Part shown: piece by piece, positions 23,620 through 33,541 of the stretch | Position numbering within the stretch: position 1 is the first letter of the stretch | How the letters are laid out: every line of letters begins with the position of its first letter | Source: Pseudoalteromonas apostichopi | GTDB lineage: Bacteria > Pseudomonadota > Gammaproteobacteria > Enterobacterales > Alteromonadaceae | Length of the DNA: 64,000 nucleotides | Assembly (NCBI RefSeq): GCF_030297135.1 | Contig: NZ_AP028065.1 | Location: forward strand, 1,798,001-1,862,000 | Reading direction: 5' to 3' | Translations under genes and position numbers: made by a program | The notes under the pieces: model-generated | Told to the model about the DNA's origin: nothing | The model's input: the letters and a program-made list of their open reading frames with translations, nothing else | Databases searched by the model: none

Positions 23620-26600
23620 ATGTCTAATAATCTAATAAAAAGAACTGCAGTTGCTTTGGCTGTAACGAGTGCTATGTGCGCTAGTGCGCAAGCCAATGAT
23701 TTTTCTAAGTATAACCTTGCTGGTAAAAAATTAATTAAAGCGAGTGCGGTAACAAAAAAAGAACAAAAAGTACGCAGTGAAGCGACTAGTTGGCTAGTTA
23801 AGTTAAATGCTCCAGCATCAATTAATGCTAAAACAATGGGTGTTGATGTAGCCTCTGTTCAAGCACAAGCAAAAGTAGCGCAAGCAAGCGTAGAACAAGC
23901 TATTAATAGCATGGACTTACCACTTGAGGTTGTTGCAAAAACATCAACACTAGTAAGCTCAATCGTAGTTAATGGTAACAAGCAAGATGTTGCTAAGTTA
24001 TTATCAAACTCTCAAGTAGAGGGTATTTACCCAGTATACGATTATGAATTGCATGTTGCTGACAGCGCTGACTATATTGAAGCGACTCCATTAGTATCTA
24101 ATGGATTAGCGACAGGTGAAGGTGTTCGTGTTGCTGTTCTTGATACGGGCATCGATTACACCCATAAAGCCTTTGGTGGTGCGGGTACTGATGAAGCTTA
24201 TGCTGCTGCAATTGCTGATCCTGCTTCTGTAGATTGGCCACAAGGTAAAGTATTAGGCGGTTATGACTACATCAATTATGACAACGATCCAATTGATGTG
24301 ACAACTAACCACGGTACACACGTTTCTCACTCTGTTAACGGTATTGCGCCAAACGTAGATCTATTCGTTTACTCTGTATGTAACAGTGGTTGTCCTGGTC
24401 TTGCACAACTTCTCGCGCTTGAAAGTGCAATGGACCCTGATGGTAATGGTGACATTAGCGACCGTGTTGATGTAATTAACATGTCTTTAGGTGGTGACTA
24501 CGGTGATATTGCCAATGATGCTGTTGGTCTATTCATCAACCAAGCTGTTAAGCTTGGCACAAACGTTGTAATTTCAGCGGGTAATGACGGTGCATATCCT
24601 TTCATCGTTGGTGGCCCAAGTACCACTGAGAACGCACTTTCAGTAGGTGCGATGACTCACCCTACAGGTGCTGAGTCAATTGGTAGCGGTACAATTAATG
24701 GCGAAGAAGCAATTGTTCAGCCTGCAAGCTTTGGTCCGCAAACTGCATTTAGCTACACTAATGAAAACTTGGATCTTGTTTACCCAGATGCAAACCAGAC
24801 AGCGTGTGAAGCGTTTGCTGATGACGTAGATTTCACAGGTAAAGGCGTTATCATCGACCGTGGTGCATGTGCATTTACAGTTAAGGTATTAGCTGCACAA
24901 GCTAAAGGCGCTGAGTTTGTTATTATTGCAAACAACACTGATGATGGCACGCCAGCACCTATGGGTGGTTCAGATCCTGCTGTTACTATACCTTCAATAG
25001 GTGTAACGTTTGCAGCGGGTACTGCTTTAAAAGCGGGTGGTACATTCAACCTAACAGTTGAGCGTTTAGTTCTATCTGGTGCAATTGCAGACTTCACATC
25101 GCGTGGCCCTTCAATGGGTGGTCTATTAAAACCTGAAATTACAGCACCAGGCGTAAACATCATGACTGCTCATCCTGGTCTAGGTGATGGCCTTACTGGC
25201 GCAACAGGTACTTCATTCTCTGGTCCTATCACAGCAGGTGCGGTGAGCTTATTAAAAGAAGCGCTACCAGAGCGTAATGCGCTTGAAATCAAAGCGACGT
25301 TAATGAACACTGCTAACCTAAATGTGACTATGGAGCCGTTAGCAATTAACCCGGATGCAGAACTTGCGCCAATTAGTTACATCGGTGCGGGTCTTGTTGA
25401 TGTAAACAAAGCTGCAAATTTACCTGTAGCTGCGTGGGCAGCTGATACTAAGCAAGCGGCACTTTCGTTTGGTTTAGTAAGTGCATCAGAAACTGTTGAG
25501 CTAACGAAAACTGTTCAAGTTAAGAACTTCTCTAATGAAGACAAAGTTTACACACTTTCTCTTGAACAACGTTATGCAGATGACGTTGAGCGTGGTTCAT
25601 TCTCACTTGATTACCCAGATTCAATCACTGTTCCTGCGGGTCAAACTATGTCATTTGATGTGACTGCAACAATTGATCCGGCAACGTTACCAGAATGGAC
25701 ATTAACGGATGATAATATCGGCTCACAAGATGCAACGGCTGATTTAACCAAACTAGAGCTTGATGGTGCGCTAATCTTCTCTGATGGTAGCGATGAAGCA
25801 TTCCACCTTGTTTACCATGTATTACCAAAAGCAAATGCTGCGATGAGCTTCATGCCTGTAATGACAGACAATGGTGTTGCTCATCAGATAACAAATACAG
25901 GTGCGGTAGCACTTGAACCAGTGTTTGCTCCTACTGTAATGACTGATGATGTAGATGAAGACCAACGTTTTGATTTAGTGGGTGCATCTATTGAAACATT
26001 TGCAGTACCAACAGATATCTGTGATAGCGGCTATGTTACATTAACCACGATGGTTATGAATGAAGGTATTACACACTCTTACGTGGGTGGTTTCATGGCT
26101 GACTTCGATATTGACCAAGATGGTACATACGATGTTACAGTGCAAAATGGTAAACTAGAGTGGTTCTATGATGTAGAGCCGGGTACTGCGATTACCTTTA
26201 CTCACGGCTATGGCAGCTCTTCGGGTAACCTCAACAATGTTTATCAAATTATTGGTAACAATCACCTTACAATGCAAAGCTGTCTAGGCGCATTTGGCCT
26301 TACTGCTGATGATATTGGTAAAGCGACTGCAAATGTACGTTTCCGTACAGAAGAAGAAACGTGGACGCCAATTGCATCAGGTGAAGGTGATGTTGCAATG
26401 GGTACATATACATTTACTGATGCATCAAGTGACGTATATGCAGCACTTGTTGATGAAGCTGGTGAAGTCGTTAGCTCATTAGAGCCTGGTGCTTCTGCAA
26501 CATTATTGAATGCTGGTGCAGACTTCATGATCTTATCTGACTCAGGTTCAAAAGCGTTCGCAGCAACACCAAGCGAAGATGCTGACGTTGCTCCAGTTCT

Positions 26601-27321
26601 TGCTGACGCGTCATTCTCTGTAGACGAAAACACAGCGGTAGATACTGTGATTGGTTCACTAGAAGCAACTTATGGTGCTGAGCTTGCTAACCCAATCGCT
26701 GAATATATTGTAGTTAATTCTACTTCTACAGCTGTTTCAGTGACTGCATCAGGTGATGTTGTTGTTATGAATAGCGACATGCTTGACTACGATGCTGGCA
26801 TGATGAGTATTGAACTTGAAGTTGTTGCAGTAGATTCTGCAGGCAATATCTCTGAGCCAGCGATGGTGACTGTTGAGGTAATGAACGTTGCTGACGAGCC
26901 AGAAGAAGTTAACCCTGTGATCGATGCTGAGCTTGGTGAATTCACGGTTCAAGAAAACGCTGCGGAAGGTACTGTAATTGGCACTGTGACTGCGACTGAC
27001 CCAGATGCAGACCTGACTCCTATCGCAACATATGAAGTGACAGGTAGTGATAGCATCAGCATCAGTGATGCGGGTGAGTTAATGGTTGCTGGCGCTATCG
27101 ATTATGAGCAAACAACCTCTATCGAAGTATCAGTAACTGCGGTTGACTCTGCAGGCAACATGTCAGAAGCGGTTACTATTACTATTGCAGTGACACAAGA
27201 CCCGGCAGAAGATGTTGTAGCTGAAGAACCAGCGAAGAAAAAATCTTCTTCAGGTTCACTAGCATGGTTAACATTACTTGCTGCACCGTTCGCATTTATG
27301 CGTCGTCGTAAGCAAAAGTAA
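23620..27321 (+). CDS. secreted S8 subtilase with PA, cadherin-like repeats and GlyGly-CTERM
   Basis: A 1233-residue exported serine protease. Order of parts: signal peptide (1-26); inhibitor-like propeptide (about 50-145); subtilisin domain with Asp175 (AVLDTGIDYTH), His231 (NHGTHVSHS) and Ser532 (GTSFSGP), oxyanion SAGNDG near 320; a PA insertion (about 380-480, with RGACAFTVKV); a beta-rich fibronectin-like region (about 620-740); two cadherin-like repeats (about 1010-1195, each with a SVDENTA/TVQENAA start and a VDSAGN turn); and a C-terminal tail with a Ser-Gly stretch, a hydrophobic helix and RRRKQK. That tail matches GlyGly-CTERM sorting, processed by rhombosortase and linked to type II secretion. 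AGGGGA precedes the ATG. Probably degrades environmental protein. Confidence 0.95.
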   Translation: MSNNLIKRTAVALAVTSAMCASAQANDFSKYNLAGKKLIKASAVTKKEQKVRSEATSWLVKLNAPASINAKTMGVDVASVQAQAKVAQASVEQAINSMDLPLEVVAKTSTLVSSIVVNGNKQDVAKLLSNSQVEGIYPVYDYELHVADSADYIEATPLVSNGLATGEGVRVAVLDTGIDYTHKAFGGAGTDEAYAAAIADPASVDWPQGKVLGGYDYINYDNDPIDVTTNHGTHVSHSVNGIAPNVDLFVYSVCNSGCPGLAQLLALESAMDPDGNGDISDRVDVINMSLGGDYGDIANDAVGLFINQAVKLGTNVVISAGNDGAYPFIVGGPSTTENALSVGAMTHPTGAESIGSGTINGEEAIVQPASFGPQTAFSYTNENLDLVYPDANQTACEAFADDVDFTGKGVIIDRGACAFTVKVLAAQAKGAEFVIIANNTDDGTPAPMGGSDPAVTIPSIGVTFAAGTALKAGGTFNLTVERLVLSGAIADFTSRGPSMGGLLKPEITAPGVNIMTAHPGLGDGLTGATGTSFSGPITAGAVSLLKEALPERNALEIKATLMNTANLNVTMEPLAINPDAELAPISYIGAGLVDVNKAANLPVAAWAADTKQAALSFGLVSASETVELTKTVQVKNFSNEDKVYTLSLEQRYADDVERGSFSLDYPDSITVPAGQTMSFDVTATIDPATLPEWTLTDDNIGSQDATADLTKLELDGALIFSDGSDEAFHLVYHVLPKANAAMSFMPVMTDNGVAHQITNTGAVALEPVFAPTVMTDDVDEDQRFDLVGASIETFAVPTDICDSGYVTLTTMVMNEGITHSYVGGFMADFDIDQDGTYDVTVQNGKLEWFYDVEPGTAITFTHGYGSSSGNLNNVYQIIGNNHLTMQSCLGAFGLTADDIGKATANVRFRTEEETWTPIASGEGDVAMGTYTFTDASSDVYAALVDEAGEVVSSLEPGASATLLNAGADFMILSDSGSKAFAATPSEDADVAPVLADASFSVDENTAVDTVIGSLEATYGAELANPIAEYIVVNSTSTAVSVTASGDVVVMNSDMLDYDAGMMSIELEVVAVDSAGNISEPAMVTVEVMNVADEPEEVNPVIDAELGEFTVQENAAEGTVIGTVTATDPDADLTPIATYEVTGSDSISISDAGELMVAGAIDYEQTTSIEVSVTAVDSAGNMSEAVTITIAVTQDPAEDVVAEEPAKKKSSSGSLAWLTLLAAPFAFMRRRKQK

Positions 27322-27341
27322 TTACTTGATAAGTAAACAAT

Positions 27342-27366
27342 AAAAGGGAGCTTCGGCTCCCTTTTT
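27342..27366 (+). terminator. terminator after the subtilase gene
   Basis: AAAAGGGAGC and GCTCCCTTTT with a TTCG-type loop, followed by T. It ends the subtilase transcript. Confidence 0.88.
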
Positions 27367-27450
27367 ACATTGCTTCACAAAGGCTACTTATATGTTGCCG
27401 TTTTTTTACTTATATTGGAGACAGAATAATAAAACTAATACAGGAATCCC

Positions 27451-29616
27451 ATGAAAGTTGGCCATTCACTTTGCCTTGCGGCACTCTCTTTAGCTGTTCT
27501 ATCAGCGTGTAATAAAGTCCCAGATAATAAAGAGCAAGCCGTTATAACAGAGCAAGTTCAGGTTGTAGCTCCGCTTGCTAAAAAAATACCTCATGAAATG
27601 ACCATTCATGGTGACACACGTATCGATAACTACTACTGGATGCGTGATGATGAGCGCAAAGATGCCGCTGTTATTACCCATTTAAATGCAGAAAATGCGT
27701 ATGTTGAAAGCAAGCTGGCACATACTCAAACGCTACAAAACACCTTGTTCGAAGAGCTTAAAGGACGTATTGAAAAGGATGACGATACCGTACCGACAAA
27801 AAAAGGCGATTATTACTACTTCTCACAAACGCGCGGTGATGACGAATACCCAGTGTATGTGCGCAGCAAAGATAGCCAAGGAGAGGATAAGCAGGTTATC
27901 TTAAATGTGAATGAGCTGGCTAAAAATCATGACTATTTTGCCGTAACAGGTTTAGCTGTCAGCCCAAATGGCAATTTGCTGGCTTATGGTGAAGACACTG
28001 TGAGTCGCCGTATTTACACAATTAAAGTAAAAGATTTAACCACAGGTAAAATGCTCACAGAAAGCCTTGAAGGCACGGAAGGTGATGTAGTCTGGGCAAA
28101 TGACAACAAAACCTTTTACTACATCAAAAAAGACCTACAAACGCTGTTAGGCTACCAAGTATATCGCCATACGCTAGGCACCCCGCAAGCCGACGACGAA
28201 CTCGTTTACGAAGAGAAAAACACCAGTTACTACACCAGTATTTATAAGAGTAAAGACCAACAAGAAATCTATATTAGTCATGGCAGCACCAGTGCTTCGG
28301 GTGTCTCGGTTATTGATGCTAATGATGTCAAAGCAATGCCAAAACGTTTTATTGAACGCGAAGCAGGGCTTGAATATGACATCAAAAAGTTAGGTGATTG
28401 GTATTACATCGTTACTAATTTAAATGCTGTTAACTTCCAACTGATGAAAGTGCATCGCGATAAAGCTCATGATAAAGCACAATGGCAAACGATAATTGCT
28501 GGTCGTGATAACGTGAAACTTGAAGGCATTGAGTTATTTAACAATCATTTAGTTTACGAAGAGCGAGAAATGGGGCAAACCCGAATCACTATTCGCGACC
28601 TTCGTAACCAACAAGAGCAAGTCGTTGCGTTTAATGACCCAACTTATATGGTCTTTAGTTATGGTAATCGTGAGTTAGGTAACCCTAACTTACGTGTTTA
28701 CTATTCAAGTATGACGACGCCAGGCAGCAGCTACGATATCAACCTAGAAAGTGGCGAAAAAACACTGCTTAAACAGCGTAAAGTGTTAGGTGATTTTAAC
28801 CCTGACAACTATGCCTCTGAGCGAGTTTATGTGACTACCCGAGATGGTGTCGATGTTCCTGTTAGCCTTGTTTATCGTAAAGACAAGTTCAAAAAAGACG
28901 GCTCTAATCCGCTTATGCAATATGGTTATGGTTCGTATGGTGCGACCATGGATCCGAGCTTTTCAAGTTCACGCTTAAGTTTGCTTGATCGTGGTTTTGT
29001 GTTTGCGATTGCGCATATTCGTGGCTCGCAAATGCTGGGTCGCCCTTGGTACGAAGACGGCAAGTTGCTGAAGAAACAAAACACCTTTAATGATTTTATA
29101 GATGTGACTAAGTCTCTAGCTGCTCAAAAGTATGCTGATAAAGATAATATTTTTGCCATGGGTGGCAGTGCGGGTGGCTTGCTAATGGGGGCTGTTGTTA
29201 ATCAAGCGCCTGAGCTATATAAAGGGGTGATTGCCGCAGTACCCTTTGTTGATGTAGTTACGACTATGCTTGATGCCAGCTTACCACTCACAACGAATGA
29301 GTATGACGAGTGGGGTAACCCGAACGATAAAGTCTATTATGATTACATGCTGTCATATTCGCCGTACGACCAAGTTAAGAAGCAGGCTTACCCAAATATG
29401 TTAGTTACTACCGGTTTGCACGACTCACAAGTGCAGTATTTTGAGCCGGCAAAATGGGTTGCTAAGCTACGTGAATATAAAACCGATGATAACCTGTTGC
29501 TGTTCAAAACCGACATGGAAGCAGGGCATGGCGGTGCTTCTGGGCGCTTTAAAAGCTTGCAAGATACCGCTTTATATTACGCCTTTATGCTCGATTTGGC
29601 GGGTATCGAAAAATAA
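27451..29616 (+). CDS. lipoprotein oligopeptidase B / S9 prolyl oligopeptidase family
   Basis: A 721-residue serine peptidase of family S9A, closest to oligopeptidase B, which cleaves short peptides after basic residues. The N-terminus MKVGHSLCLAALSLAVLSAC is a lipoprotein signal with Cys20 as the lipid site, so it is envelope-anchored, unlike the cytosolic E. coli enzyme. The IDNYYWMRDDER block opens a beta-propeller. The catalytic domain has GSYGATMDPSF, the Ser elbow MGGSAGGLLMGA and the His motif GHGGASGRF. It follows the secreted subtilase after a terminator, so it is a separate unit, but the two could act in sequence on protein nutrients. Confidence 0.93.
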   Translation: MKVGHSLCLAALSLAVLSACNKVPDNKEQAVITEQVQVVAPLAKKIPHEMTIHGDTRIDNYYWMRDDERKDAAVITHLNAENAYVESKLAHTQTLQNTLFEELKGRIEKDDDTVPTKKGDYYYFSQTRGDDEYPVYVRSKDSQGEDKQVILNVNELAKNHDYFAVTGLAVSPNGNLLAYGEDTVSRRIYTIKVKDLTTGKMLTESLEGTEGDVVWANDNKTFYYIKKDLQTLLGYQVYRHTLGTPQADDELVYEEKNTSYYTSIYKSKDQQEIYISHGSTSASGVSVIDANDVKAMPKRFIEREAGLEYDIKKLGDWYYIVTNLNAVNFQLMKVHRDKAHDKAQWQTIIAGRDNVKLEGIELFNNHLVYEEREMGQTRITIRDLRNQQEQVVAFNDPTYMVFSYGNRELGNPNLRVYYSSMTTPGSSYDINLESGEKTLLKQRKVLGDFNPDNYASERVYVTTRDGVDVPVSLVYRKDKFKKDGSNPLMQYGYGSYGATMDPSFSSSRLSLLDRGFVFAIAHIRGSQMLGRPWYEDGKLLKKQNTFNDFIDVTKSLAAQKYADKDNIFAMGGSAGGLLMGAVVNQAPELYKGVIAAVPFVDVVTTMLDASLPLTTNEYDEWGNPNDKVYYDYMLSYSPYDQVKKQAYPNMLVTTGLHDSQVQYFEPAKWVAKLREYKTDDNLLLFKTDMEAGHGGASGRFKSLQDTALYYAFMLDLAGIEK

Positions 29617-29624
29617 TAACAACA

Positions 29625-29652
29625 CAGGCATCCGTGATTAAGCGGGTGCCTG
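29625..29652. terminator. stem-loop between oligopeptidase and kinase genes
   Basis: CAGGCATCCG pairs with CGGGTGCCTG (one G-U pair) around an eight-base loop. It overlaps the stop codon of the convergent histidine kinase. The U-tract is poor, so this is a weak terminator call. Confidence 0.4.
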
Positions 29653-31113
29653 CATAGCTAAATTAAAACGAAATTCACTGCCTTTTCCTAAGGTACTTTT
29701 TACGTTTATTTCACTATCCATTAGGGTGAGCAGTTGCTTGCAAATAGCGAGCCCTAAGCCTGTTGAGCCTCGTTTTATACTATTACGCGCCTGATAGTGA
29801 GGTTCGAAAATCGCATTGAGTTCATCCTCATGAATACCAACCCCGGTATCAGACACTGCCACGTATAACTGATCACTTTGTTGGCTAACCTTAACGGCAA
29901 TTTCACCGCCATTTGGTGTATGCCGAATGGCATTTTCGATTAAGTTTGTAAGCACCCGCTCTAATTTTGCGATGTCTGCCGTCACGGTAAAATCGCAAAT
30001 TTCGGGAATAACCTTGAGTGAAATTCCTGCTGATTGCGCTGTTAGAGCAAGCTTTGCTACACAATCATAAATCAACTCGCCCAAATTAAAGGTCTCGGAT
30101 TGTATTTTTACTTGGCCGCATTCTAAATTAGCCAATTCAAAAATTTGCTCAATCAGCTGTTTTAGTTGCTGGCAATTATCCATTGCAAGGTTGAGATAAT
30201 GACGTTGCTCAGGCTCGTTTAAGTGGCTATTCGGTTTATTGATCACCTCCAGAAAGCCGTGCAGTGAAGATAGCGGCGTACGTAAATCGTGTGATAAGTG
30301 AGTGAGTAACTCTCGGCGTTGTTTATCGGCTTGCTGTAATGACTGAAACTGCTCATCAATACGCGCCAGCATGGCGTTGACGCCTTTACTTAAATTGCCT
30401 ATTTCATCATGAGCTGTGTAGCTAGAATCCAATGACATTTTGGTTAGGCTGTAGTTAGCCGCTTCTATTTTATTAAGCTCTTTATTGAGTTTTTTTAGTG
30501 GTAAGGTGAAAAACCGAAATAACAGCAACATCGCAATAAAGAGCGCAACTAAGGCGGCTACAAACCACATAGCGGCAAGCCAAAGGTTATCATTGGCTTT
30601 AATGTTTTTAAGGGTTGTATCGTAATCTTGCCCGCCAATAATCACGTATAAATAGCCTTGCAGCTGTTGCTGATTATGAACCGGCGCAGTTGAAAATATT
30701 TTTACGCCATCTTTGCTGCGCGGATCGTCACCATAAATCGGTGTGGCAGTTGGGTCTTCAATTAGTTTCTGTATTGGGCCTAAGTTTATTTGTTGCCTAA
30801 CGACTTGCCCCGGCTTGGCTGAATAAGTCAGTAAATGACCTTCAGGGTCTACAAAATAAAACTCAAAAGCTGGGCCAAGTATCATTAGTGTGTGGAATAG
30901 GTTTTCTAGCGCATCATAGTCATACACACCTTGTTTGATCAGTGGATTGTCGTGCACTAAATGCTCGGCTAGTTGGAGGTGCAAGTTTTGCTGGGCATGG
31001 TGTACAGAGCTTTGCTCTAATTGCTTGCTCCAATTTAAAACCAGCGCACATAACAGGCTAAAAATAAGCACCAATGACCAAGCAAGTTTTTGATAAAGCG
31101 TCATTGATTTCAT
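29638..31113 (-). CDS. sensor histidine kinase
   Basis: A 491-residue membrane kinase. TM1 (about 10-27) and TM2 (about 178-202) flank a periplasmic sensor of about 150 residues. HAMP follows, then HisKA with His275 in THLSHDLRTPLSS, and HATPase with NLIENAIRHTPNGG, VSDTGVGI and GSTGLGLAICKQL. It starts on the stop of the response regulator gene (one-base overlap) and so forms its partner. The signal is not evident. Two spondin-domain genes lie directly upstream in the same orientation and may be targets or accessory parts. Confidence 0.93.
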   Translation of the reverse strand: MKSMTLYQKLAWSLVLIFSLLCALVLNWSKQLEQSSVHHAQQNLHLQLAEHLVHDNPLIKQGVYDYDALENLFHTLMILGPAFEFYFVDPEGHLLTYSAKPGQVVRQQINLGPIQKLIEDPTATPIYGDDPRSKDGVKIFSTAPVHNQQQLQGYLYVIIGGQDYDTTLKNIKANDNLWLAAMWFVAALVALFIAMLLLFRFFTLPLKKLNKELNKIEAANYSLTKMSLDSSYTAHDEIGNLSKGVNAMLARIDEQFQSLQQADKQRRELLTHLSHDLRTPLSSLHGFLEVINKPNSHLNEPEQRHYLNLAMDNCQQLKQLIEQIFELANLECGQVKIQSETFNLGELIYDCVAKLALTAQSAGISLKVIPEICDFTVTADIAKLERVLTNLIENAIRHTPNGGEIAVKVSQQSDQLYVAVSDTGVGIHEDELNAIFEPHYQARNSIKRGSTGLGLAICKQLLTLMDSEINVKSTLGKGSEFRFNLAMQAPA

Positions 31114-31838
31114 TAGCTTGCACTCAACTGACCTGGATTTAGTTTATAACCTACACCCCAGACTGTTTCTATAAAGGTTGCTGGGTGATGCTGCTCAAAT
31201 TTACTACGTAAACGGTTTATATGAGAATTGACTGTATGCTCGTAGCCGCTGTGTTGATAACCCCATACTTGGTCAAGTAACTGTTGGCGACTAAAAACAT
31301 GATTTGGGTGCTTGGCAAAGTAAACGAGTAAATCAAATTCGGTAGCGGTTAAGTTAATTGCCTTATCAGCTAAAAATGCTTGGTGGCTGGTAAATTCAAT
31401 GTGAAGCTCTCCAAGTTGAATTGCCGCTTGAGCGCTGTCTTCATGATGTGATTGGGCTGCTATCAGTTGCGACCTATGCCGTAATTGAGTTTTTATTCGT
31501 GCTTGTAACTCTCTAGCGAAAAAAGGTTTGCAAATGTAATCATCAGCGCCCATTTCCAGACCAATCACTCTGTCCATGTCACTACTGAGTGCGGTTAGTA
31601 AAATAACAGCAATGCTTGGGTAGTGCTCTTTAATTTTGCGACATAAGCTCAAGCCATCCATTTGTGGTAGGTTGATATCGAGCAGTACTAAGCCATAGCT
31701 CGAGCTGGCAAGCTTCTTTATTGCAGCCTCTGCGCTCGATGCTTCATCAATATGTAAGTTCAGGCAATGTAATTGCGTGCTGATAAGTTGGCGTATTGCT
31801 CTATCATCTTCGACGATTAATAATTTTTCTTGGCGCAT
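31113..31838 (-). CDS. OmpR-family response regulator
   Basis: A 241-residue response regulator. The receiver domain has acidic residues in IVEDD and the phospho-acceptor Asp54 in LVLLDINLPQMDG, with a KPF lysine motif near residue 105. The C-terminal winged helix (about 140-238) carries HTVNSHINRLRSKFE and WGVGYKLN. It precedes its cognate kinase by overlap. A 58-base gap separates it from the spondin lipoprotein gene upstream on the same strand, so readthrough from those genes is possible. Confidence 0.95.
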   Translation of the reverse strand: MRQEKLLIVEDDRAIRQLISTQLHCLNLHIDEASSAEAAIKKLASSSYGLVLLDINLPQMDGLSLCRKIKEHYPSIAVILLTALSSDMDRVIGLEMGADDYICKPFFARELQARIKTQLRHRSQLIAAQSHHEDSAQAAIQLGELHIEFTSHQAFLADKAINLTATEFDLLVYFAKHPNHVFSRQQLLDQVWGYQHSGYEHTVNSHINRLRSKFEQHHPATFIETVWGVGYKLNPGQLSAS

Positions 31839-31896
31839 TGCTTACTCCAAATCACAGAGGCACATCCTTATGACCTCGGTGTAAGGAGTGCGATTA

Positions 31897-32625
31897 TTAT
31901 TGCGTCCGCGTTATCTTGATCCGAGCAACCGGGTTATCAAACTTATGCTGGCTAGTGAGCACTGAGTTTGCAAGGCCATCATGTTGACTAACCACACCTG
32001 GGTGCATTGCAACACGGTTAGTATCGTCGCGCATTTCGTTGTAACCTTCGCCTGAGTCAGCAGGACCAGGGATCGTGCCTTGTGCTTCAGAGTTAGCTTC
32101 TGTGCCTGCATCATAGGCAAAACTAGTGCGAGACAGTGACTCATTAACCGCTAACGAAGACACGTCTATAGCATTAAGACCGGTAAACGCGTCATTTGTA
32201 TTCACCAACATGGTTGCTAAGCTGATTTTTAATGAATCAAGCTCACCTGTCGTCAGGGTCAATGTGACTTGCTCCCCAGGTGGTAATGGGCTTTCGTCGG
32301 AAGCTGCTTGCATTGTCATTTCTGCAGCGAGTAGCTCGCTGTTATCGCCGCCTTCAGCCATAATTTCAAGAGCTTCAGATGCTGGCTCGCCAATTTGCCA
32401 AAGCATGCCTTCTGTGTGAGCAATCACAGCAATGGGAGAAAATGGCTGGGCAGCAGTGAGGTTGACTACCTCCACCATAAATTGATGATTTGTCGCCATC
32501 TCACCCATTTCCATTGTCATTTCTTCAAGCGCTTCATCCATGTTGTCTGATGATTTATCTGAATCCCCACAGGCTGCAAGGCCGGCGCTCAATGCGAGGA
32601 TAATTAAGCTTTTTGAAAAGCGCAT
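31897..32625 (-). CDS. spondin-domain lipoprotein
   Basis: A 242-residue predicted lipoprotein (lipobox LAACGDSD, Cys at residue 19). A Glu/Met-rich linker leads to a spondin N-terminal-type domain: FMVEVVNLTAAQPFSPIAVI, EALEIMAEGGDNSEL, NTNDAFTGLNAI and AYDAGTEANSEA are the recurring blocks. The C-terminus ends with a short basic strand. It lies nine bases after the paralogous gene upstream, so they are cotranscribed. Bacterial spondin-domain proteins are exported and poorly understood; adhesion or metal binding are guesses. Confidence 0.85.
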   Translation of the reverse strand: MRFSKSLIILALSAGLAACGDSDKSSDNMDEALEEMTMEMGEMATNHQFMVEVVNLTAAQPFSPIAVIAHTEGMLWQIGEPASEALEIMAEGGDNSELLAAEMTMQAASDESPLPPGEQVTLTLTTGELDSLKISLATMLVNTNDAFTGLNAIDVSSLAVNESLSRTSFAYDAGTEANSEAQGTIPGPADSGEGYNEMRDDTNRVAMHPGVVSQHDGLANSVLTSQHKFDNPVARIKITRTQ

Positions 32626-32634
32626 AATAACCTC

Positions 32635-33336
32635 CTATTTAACCGTAACTGTTAGCATCGCAACTGGGTTTAACCATCTGTGTACTGTGTTATCGAGATC
32701 GCTCATCCCCGCTTCTAAATCGTCGTCACCTAAATTACCCGGATGAATATGCACCATCATATTTGTTTCGCTACTGGTGACGCCGCTGCCATTCATACCC
32801 GCATTGCCACCCGGTGCAGCAGGAATGCCTGGCGTGCCCGGCATGCCTGAGCCCTCAACAACAAGCTCATCATTGGCTTCGGTACCCGCATCATACGCAT
32901 TGAGATAAACAGTGTAGGTACCAGCTTCTGCTGGGATCATCCAACTATCTAAACCTACAAAGCCATCATTGGTAGGCAGTAGCATTGCTGTTAGAGATAA
33001 GTAGTTATTGCCATCCGTGGTGGATAAGCTAGCCATCGTTGAGCTTGCTGGTGCCAGTAAACCTTCAGCTGGGTTGGCAACCATATCGCTGTTTGCGGCT
33101 GTGGCTTCACTCATTAACGGCTCGAGATTGCCGCCCTCAGCCATCGTTTGTAAGGCTGTAGAAGCAGGCATTGCAACGCTGAAAAGTTTGTTGTCACTGT
33201 TATGAGCAGTAATGAGAATAGGGGTAAAGTGTAAACCTTGCGTGAGGTTAGTTAGTTTTATATCAAGCTCAGCAGCGTGGCTTGCAAGGCTGGTTACTGC
33301 GCATGCAGCGAACAAAGTTAAAGGTAAAGCTTTCAT
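32635..33336 (-). CDS. spondin-domain exported protein
   Basis: A 233-residue exported protein. ATG at 33336 follows AGGAATC and gives the signal peptide MKALPLTLFAACAVTSLASHA; cleavage after SHA is more likely than lipidation. The same spondin blocks as in the downstream gene are present (LTQGLHFTPILITAH, ALQTMAEGGNLEPL, PTNDGFVGLDSW, AYDAGTEANDE), then a Gly/Pro-rich turn region. A HIHPGN segment (HPG also in the paralogue) and a final VAMLTVTVK strand follow. It is first of the tandem pair upstream of the two-component genes. 33337-33541 is intergenic with no gene seen. Confidence 0.85.
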   Translation of the reverse strand: MKALPLTLFAACAVTSLASHAAELDIKLTNLTQGLHFTPILITAHNSDNKLFSVAMPASTALQTMAEGGNLEPLMSEATAANSDMVANPAEGLLAPASSTMASLSTTDGNNYLSLTAMLLPTNDGFVGLDSWMIPAEAGTYTVYLNAYDAGTEANDELVVEGSGMPGTPGIPAAPGGNAGMNGSGVTSSETNMMVHIHPGNLGDDDLEAGMSDLDNTVHRWLNPVAMLTVTVK

Positions 33337-33541
33337 ATTAGATTCCTGTTTTTGATGATTCAATATCAGTATCGAATAGCAATATCCAGAAACCTTCACG
33401 AAGTTATCACATTTTTATCACAACGTTGATTACAGCCTTTTGTGTTGGTTGAGAGCTTTAAATTTAATCAATTTAGCTAGGGTAAAAGGTCATTAAGGTT
33501 TATAGTAGAGAAATAAACAGACCCATAACAAGGAATTTAAA

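Noticed and set aside
24780..25163. A 127-codon frame antisense to the subtilase gene
   Set aside because: It lies opposite the catalytic and PA regions of a clear protease; low-complexity proline/alanine content is due to the complementary strand.
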